A stretch of DNA of 9,565 nt from positions 1 to 9,565 of the forward strand of contig JAGQQZ010000691.1 in the NCBI GenBank assembly GCA_020425915.1. Reading direction: 5' to 3'. Shown piece by piece: positions 6,392-9,565 of this stretch; within the stretch, counting starts at the first letter, position 1; every line of letters begins with the position of its first letter. This stretch comes from Planctomycetota bacterium (GTDB lineage Bacteria > Planctomycetota > UBA1135 > UBA2386). The notes beneath the pieces were generated by a model. It worked only from the letters and a program-made list of their open reading frames with translations. It made no database searches and was not told where the DNA came from. The position numbers and the translations under genes are program-made.

Positions 6392-7288
6392 ATGACCGAT
6401 GCCGAACTGCCAACGACCGAACGAGCGCTCGGCGAGTCCGCGCACCTCGACCGCATGACGGCGAGCGAGATCGTCGACTTGATGATTCGTGAGGATCGGC
6501 GCGTCGTCGACGCGGTTCACGCCGCACGGGTGGCGATCGCGCGCGCGGTGGAACTCGTCGCCGATCGGCTCGAGTGCGGCGGCCGTCTGTTCTACGTCGG
6601 CGCTGGGACGTCCGGTCGGCTCGGCGTCCTCGATGCGTCCGAGTGTCCCCCGACGTTCGGGACGGCTCCGGATCTCGTGGTCGGGATCATCGCCGGAGGC
6701 GATGCGGCGTTGCGCGTCGCGATCGAAGGCGCCGAGGACGACCGGGATGCCGGGCGAGCCGACCTGCGGGCCGCCGGGTTCGGCGCCGAGGATGCGGTCG
6801 TCGGAGTCACCGCGAGCGGCACGGCTCCTTACGTCCTCGGGGCGATCGAGTTCGCACGGGTGGTCGGCGGACTGACGATCGGGTTGTGCTGCAACGCCGG
6901 TGCGTCGCTGTCGGCCGGCGTGGAGCTTCCGATCGAGGTCGTCGTCGGGCCGGAGGTCCTGAGCGGTTCGACGCGCCTCAAGGCTGGTACCGCGACGAAG
7001 CTCGTGCTCAACATGCTGAGCACGGGGGTCATGGTCCGACTCGGCAAGTGCTTCGGCAACGCCATGGTCGACCTGCAGGCCAGCAACGCGAAGCTTCGAC
7101 GACGCGCCGAGCGGATCGTGCGGGACGCGACCGGTCTCGATGCGGTCGCAGCCGCCGAATTGCTCGCGGCGTGCGACGGTGAGGTCAAGACTTCGATCGT
7201 CGCGGCGCGGTCCGGAGTCGGCGCGGACGAGGCGCGCGGGCGGTTGCGGGCCTCGAACGGTCGCGTCCGCGGGGCCATCGAGAGTTGA
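6392..7288 (+). CDS. murQ: N-acetylmuramic acid 6-phosphate etherase
   Basis: MurQ cleaves the lactyl ether of MurNAc-6-phosphate in the cytoplasm, giving GlcNAc-6-phosphate and D-lactate. The protein is 298 residues, the same as the E. coli enzyme. An SIS sugar-phosphate fold carries GRLFYVGAGTSGRLGVLDAS (64-83) followed by ECPPTFG. E84 and E115 (in EGAED) align with E. coli catalytic Glu83 and Glu114. VGVTASGTAPYVLGAIEFAR, STRLKAGTATKLVLNMLST and the C-terminal helical domain complete the family pattern. The start at 6392 keeps the usual leader (LPTTER...LDRMTASEIVDLMIRED); the next Met, residue 22, would remove conserved sequence. No ribosome site precedes the ATG, only a perfect 12-bp palindrome, so a leaderless transcript is plausible. 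The gene is divergent from the symporter and namZ. No MurNAc kinase (MurK/AnmK) or PTS is present here, so the phosphorylated substrate must be made by a gene elsewhere. Confidence 0.96.
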   Translation: MTDAELPTTERALGESAHLDRMTASEIVDLMIREDRRVVDAVHAARVAIARAVELVADRLECGGRLFYVGAGTSGRLGVLDASECPPTFGTAPDLVVGIIAGGDAALRVAIEGAEDDRDAGRADLRAAGFGAEDAVVGVTASGTAPYVLGAIEFARVVGGLTIGLCCNAGASLSAGVELPIEVVVGPEVLSGSTRLKAGTATKLVLNMLSTGVMVRLGKCFGNAMVDLQASNAKLRRRAERIVRDATGLDAVAAAELLAACDGEVKTSIVAARSGVGADEARGRLRASNGRVRGAIES

Positions 7289-7309
7289 GGGTCGGCTCGC
7301 CGCTGGTGT

Positions 7310-7314
7310 AAAGG
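7310..7314 (+). promoter_or_regulatory. Shine-Dalgarno deciding the moaD-moaE start
   Basis: AAAGG is followed directly by an ATG at 7315 and, six bases later, by a second in-frame ATG at 7321. Only the second is at a workable distance. It also gives MNVTVRCFAMVRD, the normal MoaD beginning. Confidence 0.55.
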
Positions 7315-7320
7315 ATGAGC

Positions 7321-7998
7321 ATGAATGTCACGGTGCGTTGCTTCGCGATGGTCCGCGACCTGTTCGGTGCAGGCGAATTCGAGGTCGAGCTGCCGGACGG
7401 CGCCACGCTCGAGGTGTTGCGGACGAAACTGGCGGAGCGGGCCCCGGATCTGTTGCGGCTGCCGCTCGCGCACGCCGTCAACCAGGAATACTGCCGGACC
7501 GATCGCAGGCTCGTGGACGGCGACGAAGTGGCATTCATCCCGCCGATCAGCGGGGGAGGCGAATCGGTCAGCCAGTTCGAGTTCGTTCGCGAGCCGATCG
7601 ACGCGCGTGCGCTCGAGCACCAGGTGCGGACCGACCACGACGGTGCCGTCGTGACGTTCGCTGGCGTGACCCGCGATCACAACGAAGGTGAGACCGTGCG
7701 CGGTCTCAGCTACGAGGCCTACGAGGAGATGGCCCATCGGGTCGTCGGCCGGATCATGGAAGACGCGCGGGCGCAGTTCGACGTCGGGCGGATTCGTGTC
7801 ACGCACCGACTCGGCGACGTCCCGATCGGCGAGGCATCGATCGTCGTGGTCGTCGCATCGGCTCATCGCGGTCCCGCGTTCGAGGGCTGCCGGTTCGTCA
7901 TGGATCGAATCAAGGCCGAGGCGCCGATCTTCAAGCGCGAGTGGCTCGAGGGGCCTGACGGCGAGAGTCGCTGGGTCGGCGACCTGCCGCAGGTCTGA
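7321..7998 (+). CDS. MoaD-MoaE fusion, molybdopterin synthase both subunits
   Basis: Molybdopterin synthase puts two sulfurs into cyclic pyranopterin monophosphate during Mo cofactor synthesis. Normally MoaD carries the sulfur as a C-terminal Gly-Gly thiocarboxylate and MoaE is the catalytic subunit. Here one 225-residue frame holds both. Residues 1-79 are MoaD (beta-grasp; VTVRCFAMVRDLFG, LPDGATLEVL, LVDGDEVAFIPPISGG), and roughly 83-225 are MoaE (GAVVTFAGVTRDHNEG, YEAYEEMA, HRLGDVPIGE, SAHRGPAFEG, then KAEAPIFKRE). K198 and K205 have the 7-residue spacing of E. coli MoaE Lys119 and Lys126, and R118 matches the conserved MoaE arginine. The Gly-Gly is internal, followed by a third Gly at 80 and a short linker. 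Thiocarboxylation therefore requires cleavage there, as reported for the mycobacterial MoaX fusion. It starts 32 bp after murQ and may be read from the same transcript. Confidence 0.93.
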   Translation: MNVTVRCFAMVRDLFGAGEFEVELPDGATLEVLRTKLAERAPDLLRLPLAHAVNQEYCRTDRRLVDGDEVAFIPPISGGGESVSQFEFVREPIDARALEHQVRTDHDGAVVTFAGVTRDHNEGETVRGLSYEAYEEMAHRVVGRIMEDARAQFDVGRIRVTHRLGDVPIGEASIVVVVASAHRGPAFEGCRFVMDRIKAEAPIFKREWLEGPDGESRWVGDLPQV

Positions 7999-8029
7999 GC
8001 CGACGCTGGAGTCGCGAGCGTGCGTCGGT
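7999..8029 (+). terminator. Possible hairpin after moaD-moaE, no T-run
   Basis: CCGACGC (8000-8006) pairs with GCGTCGG (8022-8028) around a 15-base loop, and a G-T wobble (7999/8029) extends the stem. It starts one base after the MoaD-MoaE stop codon. The following bases (TACAACTCGG) do not form a T-tract, so intrinsic termination is uncertain; transcript-end protection is another option. The rest of the gap to 8165 holds a 13-bp palindrome at 8056-8068 and nothing else I can support. Confidence 0.3.
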
Positions 8030-8165
8030 ACAACTCGGAACACCTTGCGTCGCCAGCCGACGGTCGGCCGGGACGCTCGCATCGCATTCGCGCGCGATTC
8101 ACCGAATCGCTCCTTCCCGCACACCTCGTCCGGCCTCGCGCCGATCCGGGTCCCTCCCGAACCAC

Positions 8166-9565
8166 ATGAAGATCTCGATCCAATCCTCGACCCAAGGCCG
8201 TTCCCGACCCGAGCTGTTGATCGGGTTCGCGCACGACGGCGCGGCCCCCGACCTGGGCAAGGACCTCGTCGATGCCGTGAAGGTCGCCAAGGCGACCGGC
8301 GATCTCGCGACCGACCTGCGCAAGACGAGCCTGTTCCATCCGTCGGGTCGCGCGGCTCCGAAACGCATCGGTTTCGTCGGCATGGGGGATCGCAAGGTCT
8401 GCGACACCGAGAGGCTGCGCCGCGGCGCGGCGGTCGCGCAGCAGCACGCCGAGGGATGTGGAGTCGGCGCCTTCGTGCTGAAGGTCGGCGCCGGTGATCA
8501 CCAAGGCGTCGATGCCGCGGCCGCGGGCCAGGCGATCGCGGAAGGTCTCGTGCTGGGTGCCTACCGGTACGAGCCACCGCGCAAGGACAAGGCCAAGCCG
8601 AGAAAGGCTCAGCGCGCCGCGGTCGAATACACCGGGCCGAAAGCCGCCGCGTTCCGGCAGGGGTTCGCGCTCGGCAAGATCACGGCTGAGTCGACCGTCT
8701 TCGCCCGGGACATCGAGAACCGCCCAGGGAACATCGTCACACCGACGTACTTCAGCAAGGAGTCGCGCAAGCTCGCGGGACCGAACCTTCGCGTGAAGAT
8801 CCTGGACGAGAAGGAGATGGAGCGGCTCGGCATGGGGGCGTTCCTCGGCGTCTCGCGCGGAAGTGCCGAACCGGCCAAGCTCTGCATCCTCGACTACAAC
8901 CCGCGCGGCGCGAAGCAGACGGTCTGCATCGTCGGCAAGGGGCTGACGTTCGACACGGGTGGCATCAGCATCAAGCCGTCGGCGAAGATGGACGAGATGC
9001 GATACGACATGTGTGGCGGCGGCGCGGTGATCGGGCTGTTCCACGCGATCGCGCACGGTGGCCTCAAGGGCGCGGCGGGCAAGACCCGCGTCGTCGGCTT
9101 GATCGCCGCGGCGGAGAACATGCCCGACGGCAAGGCGCAGAAGCCGGGCGACGTCGTCACGGCGATGGACGGCACGACGATCGAGGTCCTGAACACCGAT
9201 GCCGAGGGTCGGCTCGTGCTCGCCGACGCGCTCGCCTACGCACGCAAGACCTACAAGCCGGGCAAGATGGTCGATCTCGCGACCCTGACGGGCGCGGTCG
9301 TCGTCGCGCTCGGCCACGAGATGGCCGGGATCATGGGGACCGACGACTCGCTCCGCGACGAACTCGTGGCGGCCGGCAAGGCGGCCGACGAACCGCTGTG
9401 GCCGTTGCCGTTGTGGGATTGCCACCGGGAACACACCAAGAGCAAGTTCGCCGACGTCGCGAACATCAACGGTGCCGGCCAGGGTGCGGGGAGCACGAAC
9501 GGCGGTGCGTTCCTCTCGTACTTCGTCGGCGACACGCCCTGGTGTCACATCGACATCGCTGGTGC
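8166..9565 (+). CDS. pepA: Leucyl aminopeptidase, M17 family (3' end beyond window)
   Basis: The frame is open from ATG 8166 to the window edge, giving 466 residues; only a short C-terminal piece should be missing, judging by the usual length near 500. M17 enzymes are cytoplasmic hexameric dizinc or manganese aminopeptidases that trim N-terminal residues from peptides. The N-terminal domain (about 1-170) is variable; the catalytic domain starts near ENRPGNIVTPTYFS. Metal and active-site residues are in place: K258, D263 and K270 in GKGLTFDTGGISIKP, D281 in RYDMCGGG, and D345, E347 and R349 in NTDAEGRLVLADALAYA. These match E. coli PepA Lys270, Asp275, Lys282, Asp293, Asp352, Glu354 and Arg356 as I recall them. 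DLATLTGAVVVALG and SKFADVANINGAG also match. No ribosome site stands out before the ATG. It could use cell-wall or dietary peptides, but it is a general housekeeping enzyme. Confidence 0.95.
   Translation, partial: MKISIQSSTQGRSRPELLIGFAHDGAAPDLGKDLVDAVKVAKATGDLATDLRKTSLFHPSGRAAPKRIGFVGMGDRKVCDTERLRRGAAVAQQHAEGCGVGAFVLKVGAGDHQGVDAAAAGQAIAEGLVLGAYRYEPPRKDKAKPRKAQRAAVEYTGPKAAAFRQGFALGKITAESTVFARDIENRPGNIVTPTYFSKESRKLAGPNLRVKILDEKEMERLGMGAFLGVSRGSAEPAKLCILDYNPRGAKQTVCIVGKGLTFDTGGISIKPSAKMDEMRYDMCGGGAVIGLFHAIAHGGLKGAAGKTRVVGLIAAAENMPDGKAQKPGDVVTAMDGTTIEVLNTDAEGRLVLADALAYARKTYKPGKMVDLATLTGAVVVALGHEMAGIMGTDDSLRDELVAAGKAADEPLWPLPLWDCHREHTKSKFADVANINGAGQGAGSTNGGAFLSYFVGDTPWCHIDIAG

Noticed and set aside
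6325..6456. Longer symporter start overlapping murQ
   Set aside because: The extra 44 residues are hydrophilic and unlike the family N-terminus, and they would overlap the opposite-strand murQ start; GTG at 6322-6324 places the first membrane helix as expected.
8056..8068. 13-bp palindrome GCCGAC-G-GTCGGC upstream of pepA
   Set aside because: It could be an operator, but it is about 100 bp from the start codon with no promoter elements nearby, and GC-only palindromes of this size are expected by chance here.
6829..9548. Long minus-strand open frames opposite murQ, the MoaD-MoaE fusion and pepA
   Set aside because: The translations match no recognisable family and are the frame complement of strongly conserved genes on the plus strand.

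Overview
The window is GC-rich (about two-thirds G+C by eye) and densely coded, with genes on both strands. Two encoded functions point to a Gram-negative envelope: ADP-heptose epimerase for LPS core sugars, and exported LolA-like and HEAT-repeat proteins. The exported HEAT-repeat protein with an N-terminal 'DG..L.GEV' beta module, the LolA-like protein and the large SSS symporter resemble what is common in high-GC Planctomycetota. That placement is an inference from gene style; no rRNA or marker gene confirms it, and other high-GC Gram-negatives such as Myxococcota or Acidobacteriota are possible.

Layout. Positions 2-514 (+) hold the C-terminal 170 residues of an iodotyrosine deiodinase-like flavoprotein. 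It converges, 12 bp apart, on an exported HEAT-repeat protein (527-1669, -). A 143-bp divergent region with a nested GC-rich inverted repeat separates that gene from an exported LolA-like protein (1813-2700, +). ADP-L-glycero-D-manno-heptose 6-epimerase (2748-3725, +) follows. Its 3' end overlaps by 10 bp the 3' end of the convergent namZ gene (3716-4897, -).

The central block looks like a MurNAc (peptidoglycan amino sugar) salvage locus. A sodium:solute symporter (4894-6324, -) is translationally coupled through an ATGA overlap to namZ, a DUF1343/GH171 exo-N-acetylmuramidase with a signal peptide. Divergently, across a 67-bp region rich in inverted repeats, lies murQ, the MurNAc-6-phosphate etherase (6392-7288, +). 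The proposed route is that NamZ releases MurNAc outside the cytoplasm, the symporter imports it, a kinase not in this window phosphorylates it, and MurQ makes GlcNAc-6-phosphate and D-lactate.

Downstream are a MoaD-MoaE fusion for molybdopterin synthase (7321-7998, +) and a leucyl aminopeptidase PepA (8166 to the window edge, +) whose last part is cut off. I saw no tRNA, rRNA, CRISPR array, insertion sequence or phage gene.
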